The notes under the pieces were generated by a model, which was not told the DNA's origin, did not search any database, and saw nothing but the letters and a program-made list of their open reading frames with translations. A DNA stretch of 45,556 nt, taken from positions 1-45,556 of the forward strand of contig JAGALS010000002.1 of the NCBI GenBank assembly GCA_017625065.1. Direction: 5' to 3'. A program made the translations under genes and the position numbers. Position 1 is the stretch's first letter. Every line of letters starts with the position of its first letter. Below, piece by piece: positions 21,985-30,269 of this stretch. Source of the stretch: Clostridia bacterium (lineage in GTDB: Bacteria > Bacillota > Clostridia > Oscillospirales > CAG-272).

Positions 21985-22430
21985 ATTACCAAGAAAAGGT
22001 CTGCACCCGTGCCGATGTACGGGCGCTGTACGAAAAAGTGATCGCAAATCCCGCGATCGAGAGCTACCGCGGTTATACCGAGAGCAAGTCCTACGGCTGG
22101 GACACGTCCGCCGACGATTATATCAAGCGCGACGGCGAGGTCTGGTTTGAAAACCCCGCTTTTGATGCGGATTTCATCCCCGAGGGCATCTGCGAGAGCG
22201 ACGATGCCGAGCTGCTGGACGAGCAGCTTGCCGAAAAGGAGCAGCAGATCCTCGACCTGGAGGATCGCATCAGCGACCTCGAGGACGAAAACGAGGTGCT
22301 GGAGCAAAGCGCGGCACAAGCCGAAGCACGCGCGAAGGCTGCCGAGAACGAGCGGGATGAGGCAAAGGCTGCCTTGATCGAGCTCAAGCGCGCCCTCTCG
22401 CTTGTGCGCGAGCTCACGGACGCAAAATAA
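21981..22430 (+). CDS. Phage protein with C-terminal leucine-zipper coiled coil
   Basis: A 149-residue protein starting at TTG (GGAGG eight bases before), coupled to the 40-residue gene. Residues 1-70 form a globular-looking part (YQEKVCTRADVRALYEKVIAN...YTESKSYGWDTSADDYIKR); residues 75-145 are a regular coiled coil (EKEQQILDLEDRISDLEDEN...). Last gene of the operon, 36 bp before the strong terminator. Could be a fibre-like, scaffold-like or regulatory protein; not recognised. Confidence 0.7.
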   Translation: MNYQEKVCTRADVRALYEKVIANPAIESYRGYTESKSYGWDTSADDYIKRDGEVWFENPAFDADFIPEGICESDDAELLDEQLAEKEQQILDLEDRISDLEDENEVLEQSAAQAEARAKAAENERDEAKAALIELKRALSLVRELTDAK

Positions 22431-22466
22431 AAAGGATCGGCCAAAGCCGATCAAGGGGGTTCCCCG

Positions 22467-22499
22467 CAGGCGCCGCAAAGCGGCGCCTGTTTTTTTTTT
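22467..22499 (+). terminator. Strong terminator ending the phage-head operon
   Basis: CAGGCGCCG, loop CAAAG, CGGCGCCTG, then ten T residues. Confidence 0.95.
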
Positions 22500-22534
22500 G
22501 CTTGATCCCGAAACATGGGTTTGTGCGCTATTCC

Positions 22535-22964
22535 ACGGCTACGTGTCATCCTGAGCAAGGGCGTAGCCCGCGTCGAAGTTTTGCAGTCGAGGGCTTGCCC
22601 GAGCAAGCAAAACCGAGGAGCGATAGCGACGATGGGATCTGGTGTGGAGCATCAATAGCTTTCGTGTGCAGAGTTGCATCCTTACTGAAGTATAAAAAAG
22701 TAACACTGTGCAGGAAAGCTATTGTATATCCTATATAAATCCCACTTCGGCTAACGCCTTGCGCTTTTGCTCGTTTGCTTCGCTGCACCTCGCAAAAGTT
22801 CGACTCCACAGCACTCGCTTCCTGCGAGTGCATGTTCCGCTCAGGATGACACACAAACTCGAAGTTTTCGGTAATTTGCAAAGCAAATCGATGGCGTTTA
22901 GTCATCGCGGAAGCTTCATCTGCTTCGCCTTTGGCGAAGTTGGCTCAGGATGACACGTAGCCGT
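22535..22964. mobile_element. MITE-like element with 22-bp perfect terminal inverted repeats
   Basis: ACGGCTACGTGTCATCCTGAGC split at 22535-22545/22546-22556 is repeated as its exact complement at 22943-22964; GTGCG and CGCAC outside extend the match with bulges. Inside, CAATAGCTTTC (22650) and GAAAGCTATTG (22714) form a nested inverted repeat, and another GCTCAGGATGACA lies near 22841. No plausible gene lies within; small open frames have no ribosome sites. The element sits right after the phage block. Confidence 0.8.
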
Positions 22965-23001
22965 GCAAAAAATCGCACACCGTTATGCGATTTATAAGAA
23001 A

Positions 23002-23040
23002 AAGGCTGCCCCAAACGCGAATTTGGGACAGCCCCTTTGT
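23002..23040 (-). terminator. Terminator of the feo operon
   Basis: GGCTGTCCCAAA-TTCGCG-TTTGGGGCAGCC followed by TTTTTC on the minus strand, directly after the last feo gene. Confidence 0.9.
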
Positions 23041-23234
23041 TATTCTTTTTCTTTTTTGGAGTCCGATTTAGAGTGGCACATACCGCTCATAGCGCATTGC
23101 TCACAGCCGCAGCCACAGGTGCTTTTGCCCTGCTTACGGGCACGGATACGGCACACCACAACGGCACACACGATCGCCGCGATCACGGCAACGACCACGA
23201 TCGTTCCCCAATTCTGTCGCAAAAATTCAAGCAT
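23040..23234 (-). CDS. FeoB-associated Cys-rich membrane protein
   Basis: A 64-residue protein: one membrane helix (GTIVVVAVIAAIVCAVVVC), a short basic stretch, the Cys motif CGCGCEQCAMSGMCH and a Lys/Glu tail. This is the typical small partner encoded after feoB in Firmicutes. It lies 19 bp downstream of feoB with an AAAGGAG ribosome site. Presumed to help ferrous iron transport; mechanism unknown. Confidence 0.9.
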   Translation of the reverse strand: MLEFLRQNWGTIVVVAVIAAIVCAVVVCRIRARKQGKSTCGCGCEQCAMSGMCHSKSDSKKEKE

Positions 23235-23253
23235 ATGCGGCTCCTTTCAAAGA

Positions 23254-25692
23254 TTATTTTCTGACCTTTACCGTCTTTTCAAGTCTGGTCGCTTCCTTAT
23301 AGGGACGGAACAGCATATAGCCAAGGTCCCCCACAGCCGCGAAGGCAAGGATCACGCAGATCACGCCGAGCGCGCCCGAAACAGAGCCTGTGAACAGGCA
23401 CCCGAGGTTGTAAACGATCAAGGAGATCACGTAAGCGAAGCTGCACTGATAGCCAATGGCAAACGCCGTCCATTTGGCGCTGTTCATCTCGCGACGGATG
23501 GCTCCCATTGCCGCAAAGCAGGGTGCGCACAGGAGATTAAAGATCAGGAACGAGAAGGCGGCAAGCCTTGTCATACCGATAAAGTTGGTCACACCGAACA
23601 CGGCAACGACCTCTTCCTTTGCAAGCAGACCCATCACCGTCGCCACCGCAGCGGTAGGATCGTTGAAGCCGATCGGCGCGAAGATCCAGGAAATAGCGCC
23701 GCCGATATACTCCAGCCAGCTCTTGGTCATCGCATCGCTGCAAAAGACCAGCGCGCCTGCCTCGTTGGTACCGATGCTGGAGAAGAACCAGATCACGATG
23801 GTAGAGGCAAGAATGATGGTGCCTGCCTTCTTGATAAAGGACCAGCCGCGATCCCACATCGAGCGCATCAGATTGACGAAGGTGGGCATATGATACGGGG
23901 GCAATTCCATAACGAATGGGGCGGGCTCGCCTGCAAAAAGCTTGGTCTTTTTCAGGATGATGCCCGAAACCACGATCGCGGCGATACCGATGAAATATGC
24001 GGTGGGCGCCACCCACCAAGCGTTATCAAACAACGCCGAGGCGATCAAGCCGATGATCGGCAGCTTTGCGCCACAGGGGATAAAGGTGGTGGTGATGATC
24101 GTCATACGGCGGTCACGGTCGTTTTCAATGGTACGGCTTGCCATAATGCCGGGGACACCGCAGCCCGTGCCGATCAGGATCGGGATAAAGGACTTGCCCG
24201 AAAGGCCGAACTTGCGGAAAATGCGATCCAGCACAAAGGCGATACGGGACATGTATCCGCATGCCTCAAGGAAAGCGAGCATCAAAAACAGCACTAAGAT
24301 CTGCGGCACAAAGCCAAGCACGGCTCCAACACCGCCAACGATACCGTCGATCACCATGCTTTGCACCCAATCGGCGGCGTTCATAGAGGTCAGCAATCTT
24401 TCAAACAGGATCGGCACGCCCGGCACCCACGCACCATATTCGGAAGGATCGGGGGCACCCTCAAAATAGCCGTTCACGACCTCGTCTAGCAGACCGCCCG
24501 CGATCTCGCCGTGGTGCTCCACGATGGCAGCACCGTAAGAGCCCCACGCTTCCTCCAAAGCGCCGAAGTCCTCATCCTGAATGGCATCCAGGATCTCCGT
24601 GGCACCCGGCACATCAGCATCAACAGCAGCCTCGACACCCGGCTTTAGCAGGGTGGGCGCCGTCGTCCAGACGTTTTCGGCGGCATAGGCATCGACTGCT
24701 TCCTCATACTTGGAATTGCCAATGCCAAGGAAACGAAAGCCGTCGCCAAACAAGCCGTCGTTGGTGAAATCGGTCACCCACGTACCAACGGTCGAAACCG
24801 ATATGTAATAGACCAAAAACATGATCGCCGCAAAAATGGGCAGCGCCGCAAAGCGGTTGGTCAGCACGCGGTCGATCTTTTCGGAGACGGAGATCTTCCC
24901 TGCGTTCTTTTTAACGTATACGCCCTGCAAAATTCTTGCAACGTAATTATATCGCTCGTTGGTGATGATCGATTCCGCGTCATCATCCAGCTGTTTTTCG
25001 GCGGCGACGATATCCTTTTCAATATGCGCGAGCTTTTCGGCGTCGATCTCAAGCTGCGAAAGCACTTTTTCGTCACGCTCAAAGATCTTGATGGCGTACC
25101 AGCGCTGCTGCTCCTCGGCAAGGCCGTGTACGGCTGCCTCTTCGATGTGCGCGATGGCGTGCTCGACCTCACCCGAGAAAATGTGGGGCGGGATCGACCG
25201 TTCCTTTTTGGCTGCCGCGATCGCTGCCTCTGCCGCCTCGTCAACGCCGTCGCCCTTCAGGGCAGAGATCTCCACCACGGGGCAGCCCATCGCCTTGGAA
25301 AGGCCGTCAAGGTCGATCTTGTCGCCGTTCTTTCGGACGATATCCATCATATTGATCGCGATCACCACGGGGATGCCGATCTCAAAAAGCTGTGTGCTCA
25401 GATACAGATTGCGCTCCAGATTGGTGCCGTCCACGATATTCAAAATGACATCGGGGCGCTCCTCGATCAGATACTTTCTGGCAACCACCTCTTCCAGCGT
25501 GTAGGGTGATAAAGAGTAAATCCCGGGCAGGTCGGTGACGATCACGCCGTCGTGCTTTTTCAGCTTGCCCTCTTTTTTCTCCACGGTCACGCCGGGCCAG
25601 TTCCCTACAAACTGATTGGAGCCCGTCAGCGCGTTAAACAGCGTCGTTTTACCGCTGTTGGGGTTGCCCGCTAAGGCAATACGCAGGTTCAT
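23254..25692 (-). CDS. feoB: Ferrous iron transporter FeoB
   Basis: An 812-residue membrane transporter for Fe2+. N-terminal G domain: GNPNSGKTTLFNALTG (G1), VTVEKKEG (G2/switch), DLPGIYSL (G3), then NMMD (G4) and a GDI-like helical domain; the C-terminal half has the two Gate motifs (GTGCGVPGIMASRTIEN and LLCAPCFAAMGAIRREM) and multiple membrane helices. Between the first membrane helix and Gate 1 there is an acidic Ala-rich insert of about 120 residues (WTTAPTLLKPGVEAAVDADVP...), probably outside the membrane. Start ATG 25692 after AAAGGAGATCAAAGG. Confidence 0.96.
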   Translation of the reverse strand: MNLRIALAGNPNSGKTTLFNALTGSNQFVGNWPGVTVEKKEGKLKKHDGVIVTDLPGIYSLSPYTLEEVVARKYLIEERPDVILNIVDGTNLERNLYLSTQLFEIGIPVVIAINMMDIVRKNGDKIDLDGLSKAMGCPVVEISALKGDGVDEAAEAAIAAAKKERSIPPHIFSGEVEHAIAHIEEAAVHGLAEEQQRWYAIKIFERDEKVLSQLEIDAEKLAHIEKDIVAAEKQLDDDAESIITNERYNYVARILQGVYVKKNAGKISVSEKIDRVLTNRFAALPIFAAIMFLVYYISVSTVGTWVTDFTNDGLFGDGFRFLGIGNSKYEEAVDAYAAENVWTTAPTLLKPGVEAAVDADVPGATEILDAIQDEDFGALEEAWGSYGAAIVEHHGEIAGGLLDEVVNGYFEGAPDPSEYGAWVPGVPILFERLLTSMNAADWVQSMVIDGIVGGVGAVLGFVPQILVLFLMLAFLEACGYMSRIAFVLDRIFRKFGLSGKSFIPILIGTGCGVPGIMASRTIENDRDRRMTIITTTFIPCGAKLPIIGLIASALFDNAWWVAPTAYFIGIAAIVVSGIILKKTKLFAGEPAPFVMELPPYHMPTFVNLMRSMWDRGWSFIKKAGTIILASTIVIWFFSSIGTNEAGALVFCSDAMTKSWLEYIGGAISWIFAPIGFNDPTAAVATVMGLLAKEEVVAVFGVTNFIGMTRLAAFSFLIFNLLCAPCFAAMGAIRREMNSAKWTAFAIGYQCSFAYVISLIVYNLGCLFTGSVSGALGVICVILAFAAVGDLGYMLFRPYKEATRLEKTVKVRK

Positions 25693-25709
25693 CCTTTGAT
25701 CTCCTTTAA

Positions 25710-25724
25710 TTAGTATAGACTAAC
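25710..25724. promoter_or_regulatory. Third GTTAG-N6-CTAAT box, between feoA and feoB
   Basis: On the minus strand GTTAG, six bases, CTAAT: the same architecture as the two boxes upstream of feoA, with one mismatch. It lies just before the feoB ribosome site. Confidence 0.5.
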
Positions 25725-25736
25725 ATATGTTGCGTA

Positions 25737-25763
25737 ACCAAGAGGGGAACGCCCCCTCTTGGT
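25737..25763 (-). other. Intercistronic hairpin between feoA and feoB
   Basis: Perfect 11-bp arms ACCAAGAGGGG (25737-25747) and CCCCTCTTGGT (25753-25763) directly after the feoA stop. No T-tract follows on the minus strand, so it is more likely a processing or stability element than a terminator. Confidence 0.6.
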
Positions 25764-25766
25764 ATG

Positions 25767-25988
25767 TTATTCCACCTCGATGGTCTGGGCATCCGCCAAG
25801 CGGATCGACAGCTCATAGCCGCGGACGGTCACCTCGATTGGATCGCCGAGGGGCGCCACCTTGCGTACGCGAACGTCAACGCCCTTGGTAATGCCCATAT
25901 CCATGATGCGGCGCTTGACCGCGCCCTCTCCGTAAAGCTTAACGACCCTTGCGCTGCCGCCAACGGGGACCTGTCGCAATGTTTTCAT
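25767..25988 (-). CDS. feoA: FeoA family protein
   Basis: A 73-residue SH3-like protein: LRQVPVGGSARVVKL...RRIMDMGITKGVDVRVRKVAPLGDPIEVTVRGYELSIR split over its length, the classic FeoA pattern. It supports FeoB function in the cytoplasm. ATG 25988 has AAAAGGAG upstream; the frame is open 37 codons further but without a ribosome site. First gene of feoA-feoB-Cys-rich protein. Confidence 0.93.
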   Translation of the reverse strand: MKTLRQVPVGGSARVVKLYGEGAVKRRIMDMGITKGVDVRVRKVAPLGDPIEVTVRGYELSIRLADAQTIEVE

Positions 25989-26080
25989 ACGAATTTCTCC
26001 TTTTCGATGACACTGATACGGGCTTGCATCGCAGCGCAGATCGCCAAGAGCGATGCGGTAAATGCTTTTCGATGCAAGAT

Positions 26081-26132
26081 TGTTAGTTTTGGCTAACATT
26101 TTTCACTTATAAAAAGTTAGCGCTCACTAACT
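26081..26132. promoter_or_regulatory. Two DtxR-like operator boxes upstream of feoA
   Basis: TGTTAG-N6-CTAACA (26081-26098) and AGTTAG-N6-CTAACT (26115-26132). Both have 6-bp perfect arms and 6-bp centres. They cover the transcription start and early leader of the feo promoter. The arms resemble sites of DtxR/IdeR/MntR-type iron or manganese repressors. Confidence 0.75.
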
Positions 26133-26138
26133 GATTAA

Positions 26139-26167
26139 AGTATACTGCAATTCCCTCATTTTGTCAA
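26139..26167 (-). promoter_or_regulatory. Promoter of the feo operon
   Basis: Minus strand TTGACA (26162-26167), 17-bp spacer, TATACT (26139-26144). Confidence 0.85.
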
Positions 26168-26240
26168 TAGATTTTCACAGATTACGCAAATTTTGTCTGA
26201 TTTGTAAAATAGCAGACTTGTGTTTTCGATATTTTTGTGC

Positions 26241-26275
26241 AAAAGAGCGATCCGCCGTTGGCGGATCGCTCTTTT
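26241..26275. terminator. Terminator after the lipoprotein gene
   Basis: AAAAGAGCGATCCGCC, loop GTTG, GGCGGATCGCTCTTTT-type arms. It ends the leftward lipoprotein operon. Confidence 0.93.
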
Positions 26276-26283
26276 GCGTATTT

Positions 26284-28140
26284 TTATGCAAAGGATTTTT
26301 TATCACCAATGGCAGCAATAATGGCATCCTCAGTCATTGCCGCTTTGTTTTCGATAAATACATCTACATATGCATCGTAATCTGCTTGCAGCTTGTTGAG
26401 CTTTGCACCGGGCAGCATCACAGCAATATTGATATTGTTGGCATTTTCAACATCTGCTGCAAGAGTGCTGTAATTCTCCTCCTGCACGAAGAACATAGGC
26501 ACCTGCGCTTTAACAACCTCATACGCCTCCTCCTGCGCGTTGTAAACGTAGAAGTACTGCGTTCTGAATTCAATGTCAAATTTTCTGGACTCTCTCTTCT
26601 TCGAGATACCGCCCACCTTTTCAGCTTCCCAAGCCGTGGAAGAGCCGTTGATATAGAACTTTTCGTTTTCTTCGTCATAACGGATCGTATTGAGGCCATT
26701 GATATAACTCAGATCAAACCAAAGTGTATTGAAAGTGACTTCACCGATCAAAACGATATCTTTCGTTTCACGCACTTCGTATCCCAGCATTTTGCCGGTG
26801 GAAACATCGTAAAGCTCGCAAATGTAGTTGTCAAAGCCAAGCAGACCGCTTGCCTTATTACCAACTGCAGTTACATAATTGTCATTGATATAAAAATCTG
26901 CGGCACTTTCAATGCCCACACTCGACACCGTCAAAAATTCCTTGATGTGTCCTTCGTAAACACCGTCTGCGATCTCTTCAATCTCAAAATATGCGCGGCG
27001 CACACCGGCATACTTGAGGTAAAATTCATAAGAATCACCACTGATGGTATACTTCAATGCATTCGCGTCGCCGATTTGCACTCTGACCGTCTTCACTTCC
27101 GTGTCAGCATCCATTGACATCGCGATCTGCACCGTTTGCTCACCCAATAACGGAAGTGTAGCTGTGTAGTCCAACACATAGTACAGAACCTCTCCGTCAA
27201 AGTCAATGGTGACGGAGTAAATACCGCTGGCAAATTGATGATGCGCCGTATCACCGGGATTATCGTCGAAATAATTATTAAACGCGGTCACCGAGGTGGT
27301 GGTCAATCCTTCTACAACGGTCAAAATGTTGAAGAAAGTATTGGTTTGTTGCAAATTATCCACGACCATATTCCATTGCTCACCAAAGCCGCCGCCTCTG
27401 ATCGAAGAGACATTGACAGCGGAGGAATAGTCTTTGTTGGCAGCGCTTGCATTCGCAACCAAATTACCGGCTGCACCGGGCTTCATACTGTCGGGGATCG
27501 ACTTGTAGGGATTGAGATTGTATCCGTTTAACAAATCAACCAGCATAGCGGGAATATCAACAACATCATTCCACGAAGCGTAAACCGTCTCGTTTTTTGT
27601 AACCGTCAAGGGCCACGTAACCGCAGTCTGCAAAGCTACGTCGGTATACCAACCAGCAAAGCGGCAGTCGGTCTTAGTGGGATTTGTCGTGGGCGCCGAT
27701 ACGGTCTGACCATACTCTACTGTTACGGCATTCACTGCAGATCCGCCGTTCGTTGCAAAAGTGACCGTGTATTTTTGCTTCACCTTTGTCACCTTGGCAT
27801 AATACGTTGCATCCGCCGTTGCGGCAGAAAGTGCTGCAGCTTCACCGTCCTGAGCGGTCGCCCAACCCTCTACGGTATAGTCCCACTCTGCCGTATCGGC
27901 AACGGTGTACTCGTATGTAGGAACTGTTCCTTCCTTGACCTTGGTCGTTCCCAAGGTCTCGCCGTTTTCATCCTTCCAAGTCACCGTATACTCTTTTTCC
28001 GTTTCGACGGGAGGCGTGGTCGTGGTATCGCTCGGCGGCGTAGCAGCGTCGTCACTCGGCGTTTCTGCATCATCGCACGCGACGAAGATCGCAACGCAAA
28101 GCAGACACATGAGCAGAACACAAATGATTTTTTTCAACAT
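26284..28140 (-). CDS. Surface lipoprotein with InlB/Listeria-Bacteroides type repeats
   Basis: A 618-residue lipoprotein: signal peptide ending in the lipobox FVAC (near residue 21), a Thr/Pro/Asp-rich linker (25-50), then two beta-grasp repeats of the Flg_new/InlB-B type (YTVTWKDENGETLG... and YTVTFATNGGSAVN...GWYTD...VYASW, to about residue 205). The remaining 400 residues (beta-rich, Tyr- and Asp-rich) match nothing I recognise. Codon use is more AT-rich than its neighbours. Start ATG after AAAAAGGAGAAAAAG; it follows the XRE-membrane gene by 20 bp and is probably controlled by it. Likely an adhesin or surface binding protein. Confidence 0.85.
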   Translation of the reverse strand: MLKKIICVLLMCLLCVAIFVACDDAETPSDDAATPPSDTTTTPPVETEKEYTVTWKDENGETLGTTKVKEGTVPTYEYTVADTAEWDYTVEGWATAQDGEAAALSAATADATYYAKVTKVKQKYTVTFATNGGSAVNAVTVEYGQTVSAPTTNPTKTDCRFAGWYTDVALQTAVTWPLTVTKNETVYASWNDVVDIPAMLVDLLNGYNLNPYKSIPDSMKPGAAGNLVANASAANKDYSSAVNVSSIRGGGFGEQWNMVVDNLQQTNTFFNILTVVEGLTTTSVTAFNNYFDDNPGDTAHHQFASGIYSVTIDFDGEVLYYVLDYTATLPLLGEQTVQIAMSMDADTEVKTVRVQIGDANALKYTISGDSYEFYLKYAGVRRAYFEIEEIADGVYEGHIKEFLTVSSVGIESAADFYINDNYVTAVGNKASGLLGFDNYICELYDVSTGKMLGYEVRETKDIVLIGEVTFNTLWFDLSYINGLNTIRYDEENEKFYINGSSTAWEAEKVGGISKKRESRKFDIEFRTQYFYVYNAQEEAYEVVKAQVPMFFVQEENYSTLAADVENANNINIAVMLPGAKLNKLQADYDAYVDVFIENKAAMTEDAIIAAIGDKKSFA

Positions 28141-28160
28141 GACTTTTTCTCCTTTTTTAT

Positions 28161-29024
28161 TTAAATTATATCAAGATCGTTGTCCTCGGGATGGCGATAG
28201 CTCTTGACGATCGCGTACGGATACACAAACATCGAAACGATCGCGCCGACGACCAGCGCAAGTGCACCGCAAAGCACCGCCAAAAGGATCCCCAAAACAA
28301 AGAACAGGATCTTAACAGCGATCAAAAACACAAGTCCGTCAAAGTCCAGCGAGAAGATGACGCCCGGAAAATCCACAAACGCCCACGAGAAAATGTCACC
28401 CATCATCTCGCCAACGAACGTGTTACACAAAAGCCAGCAGGAGATCAGCGCAAAGCCCGCATATCCGAGCACCAGTCCCATCACAACGTCGCCGACAGAC
28501 CCGTCGGACACCGCGTTGGAGATCCCCACCGCAATGCATAAAACAGCAAACAGTCCACCGAAAATAAAGGAAAGCAATCTTCTTCTCTCCTCTTTTCTCA
28601 CTGCCTGTGATTTATGAAAGCTCTTGACACTGTGATCGCATTTTTTGCACCAGATGTCTCCACCCACACGAACGATCTCCTTCTGATCATAAATAGGAGA
28701 GTTGCATCGATGGCAAAGTGCCAACACCTGCTTCGGCGGCTCCTTGTAAACGTATTCCTTTTCAATAATAATGGTAGGCTCGGGTTGCGGTTCGGGTTCT
28801 TGCTCCACTTCGGGGGCAGGCTCGCTTTCTGCGGCGACCCCTAACAGCACATCCACAGAAACCTCAAAAATTTTGGCAAGCTCCGTAATGGTATTCAAAG
28901 AGGGCTCGACCTCTCCGTTTTCCCATCTTGAAACCGCCTGCGCCGTGACAAAAAGACGATCCGCAATATCCTTTTGCGTCATCCCCTTTTCGACACGAAG
29001 CCGTCTGATATTGTCTCCTATCAT
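28161..29024 (-). CDS. XRE regulator fused to zinc ribbon and membrane domain
   Basis: A 287-residue protein: N-terminal HTH (IRRLRVEKGMTQKDIADRLFVTAQAVSRWENG), a Glu/Pro linker (EPAPEVEQEPEPQPEP), a zinc-ribbon-like segment with CHRC and CKKC about 24 residues apart, then four or so membrane helices. The arrangement suggests a membrane-tethered transcription factor. ATG 29024 follows GGAGG at eight bases; codons further upstream are ignored. It leads the lipoprotein gene and probably represses its own promoter through the repeats at 29064 and 29110. Confidence 0.88.
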   Translation of the reverse strand: MIGDNIRRLRVEKGMTQKDIADRLFVTAQAVSRWENGEVEPSLNTITELAKIFEVSVDVLLGVAAESEPAPEVEQEPEPQPEPTIIIEKEYVYKEPPKQVLALCHRCNSPIYDQKEIVRVGGDIWCKKCDHSVKSFHKSQAVRKEERRRLLSFIFGGLFAVLCIAVGISNAVSDGSVGDVVMGLVLGYAGFALISCWLLCNTFVGEMMGDIFSWAFVDFPGVIFSLDFDGLVFLIAVKILFFVLGILLAVLCGALALVVGAIVSMFVYPYAIVKSYRHPEDNDLDII

Positions 29025-29058
29025 AATGAAGACCTCCTTCGTTTGATTTGGTAATTTC

Positions 29059-29122
29059 ATTATAAACAAACTGTTGCGCGTTGTAAATCAACAAGGTGTT
29101 GGAATGACTCAACAGTTTGTTT
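29059..29122 (-). promoter_or_regulatory. Promoter and paired operators of the XRE-membrane/lipoprotein operon
   Basis: Minus strand TTTACA (29082-29087), 17-bp spacer, TATAAT (29059-29064). AAACAAACTGTTG (29064-29076) sits in the spacer, and its exact 13-base complement lies at 29110-29122 upstream of the -35. Two inverted half-sites 33 bp apart would suit cooperative repressor binding. Confidence 0.75.
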
Positions 29123-29255
29123 AGTTGCCCAAATACCCATATTTTTCATTGTTAATAACATATTTTATAACATAATTTATGATAATGATTATAACATACA
29201 TCTTTGAAAGTTGTCAAGATATAATTAAATTAAGAATAAATTTAAGGGGTGTTGT

Positions 29256-29441
29256 ATGGAAAAACTGATTATTTCAAAAAAACCCTTGAAGGGTGAGGAT
29301 GGTTACAAAACATTTTCGATCAGAGTAAAGGACGAGACGGTCGAGGAATTGGAGCGCATCGTGACGGTCACAAACCGCTCACGCAATGAAATTATCAACA
29401 TTTTGTTGGATTACGCGATCAAGTATGCTGAGATCAAATAA
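29256..29441 (+). CDS. Ribbon-helix-helix DNA-binding protein
   Basis: A 61-residue Arc/CopG-type protein: strand TFSIRVKD, helix ETVEELERIVTVTN, turn RSRN, helix EIINILLDYAIKYAEI. Usually an autorepressor or an antitoxin, but no toxin gene lies next to it. ATG 29256 after AAGGGGTG. The region 29100-29255 is AT-rich and shows no gene. Confidence 0.85.
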   Translation: MEKLIISKKPLKGEDGYKTFSIRVKDETVEELERIVTVTNRSRNEIINILLDYAIKYAEIK

Positions 29442-29480
29442 AGAAACGGGGCTATCGCATTCAAGTAAAATTGCATAAAA

Positions 29481-29604
29481 AAGCCTCCCTTGTGTAAAGG
29501 GAGGTGGCACGCGTTAGCGTGACGGAGGGATTGTAAAAGTTTAAATTCTGCCAAGAACAATCCCTCAGTCGCTCACGCGACAGCTCCCTTTACACAAGGG
29601 AGCC
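29481..29604. repeat. MITE-like palindromic intergenic repeat, copy 2
   Basis: Starts AAGCCTCCCTTGTG and ends CACAAGGGAGCC; the ends share a 19-bp perfect inverted match (CTCCCTTGTGTAAAGGGAG). Internal GTGACGGAGGGATTG and CAATCCCTCAGTCGC also mirror each other. Same family as 10867-11050. Confidence 0.85.
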
Positions 29605-29710
29605 ATTTTTAATTTCATTCTTTGTGCATACTATCTTTATCTCAAAAGTCTGTTTTCTTGGATAAGCATTCTTACAATAAAGCTTTGCTTTTCGCTTGTA
29701 AAAACATCTT

Positions 29711-30145
29711 TTACAGAAATCCGCGGATATCGATCGCCAGCTTTTCCTCTAAATTGATCAGCCGCTTTGTGATATCCTTGGAGACCTCGTCCGCCGCCTC
29801 GTACTGATTGAGATAGCGGTTCAGCGATTTCACGCCCATATTACACCCGTCGGTCATCAGGTCGGCAATGGTGTGATCGGACTCGTGCATGGCAAGCTTG
29901 ACGCTGGTCTTCATAAAGGACATGCCCTTTGCCATGGGATTTGGGTTTTTTCCGTCATCCTTATACTTGTCCAGCAGCTTATTTATCTCGTCCTTCAGCT
30001 TTTCATGCTCCTTCTTGCACTTGCTTAAATACTGCTTCAAAATGTCGGATTTAGCATAGGGCAACACCTCGTCAATAGAGGTGACACCCATTTTGATGCC
30101 TGCGTCACATTCGCGCAACAGCTTGATGGTATCGGATTCGATCAT
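29711..30145 (-). CDS. Helical protein of unknown function
   Basis: A 144-residue all-helical protein (TIKLLRECDAGIKMGVTSIDEVLPYA, YLSKCKKEHEKLKDEINKLLDKYKD, FMKTSVKLAMHESDHTIADLMTDG, YEAADEVSKDITKRLINLEEKL). The four-helix layout with ESDHTIADLM brings ferritin-like or DUF2383-like proteins to mind, but the metal ligands are not clear. ATG 30145 after AAAAAGGAG. Monocistronic. Confidence 0.75.
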   Translation of the reverse strand: MIESDTIKLLRECDAGIKMGVTSIDEVLPYAKSDILKQYLSKCKKEHEKLKDEINKLLDKYKDDGKNPNPMAKGMSFMKTSVKLAMHESDHTIADLMTDGCNMGVKSLNRYLNQYEAADEVSKDITKRLINLEEKLAIDIRGFL

Positions 30146-30269
30146 GTGTTTTCTCCTTTTTTGTTTTAGTATGCCCACGTCATCTGTGCCTTATGATAAA
30201 TCGGCAATTTCTTTTCATACTAAATAAAAAAGTGAATTTTCTCATTTTTTACAAAGCTCACCAATTCTC

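Noticed and set aside
12616-22499. Attachment sites bounding the phage block
   Set aside because: I looked for a matching pair of direct repeats near glpK and the terminator and did not find one by eye.
22500-23000. Short open frames within the MITE-like element
   Set aside because: No ribosome sites, no domains, and they read through inverted repeats.
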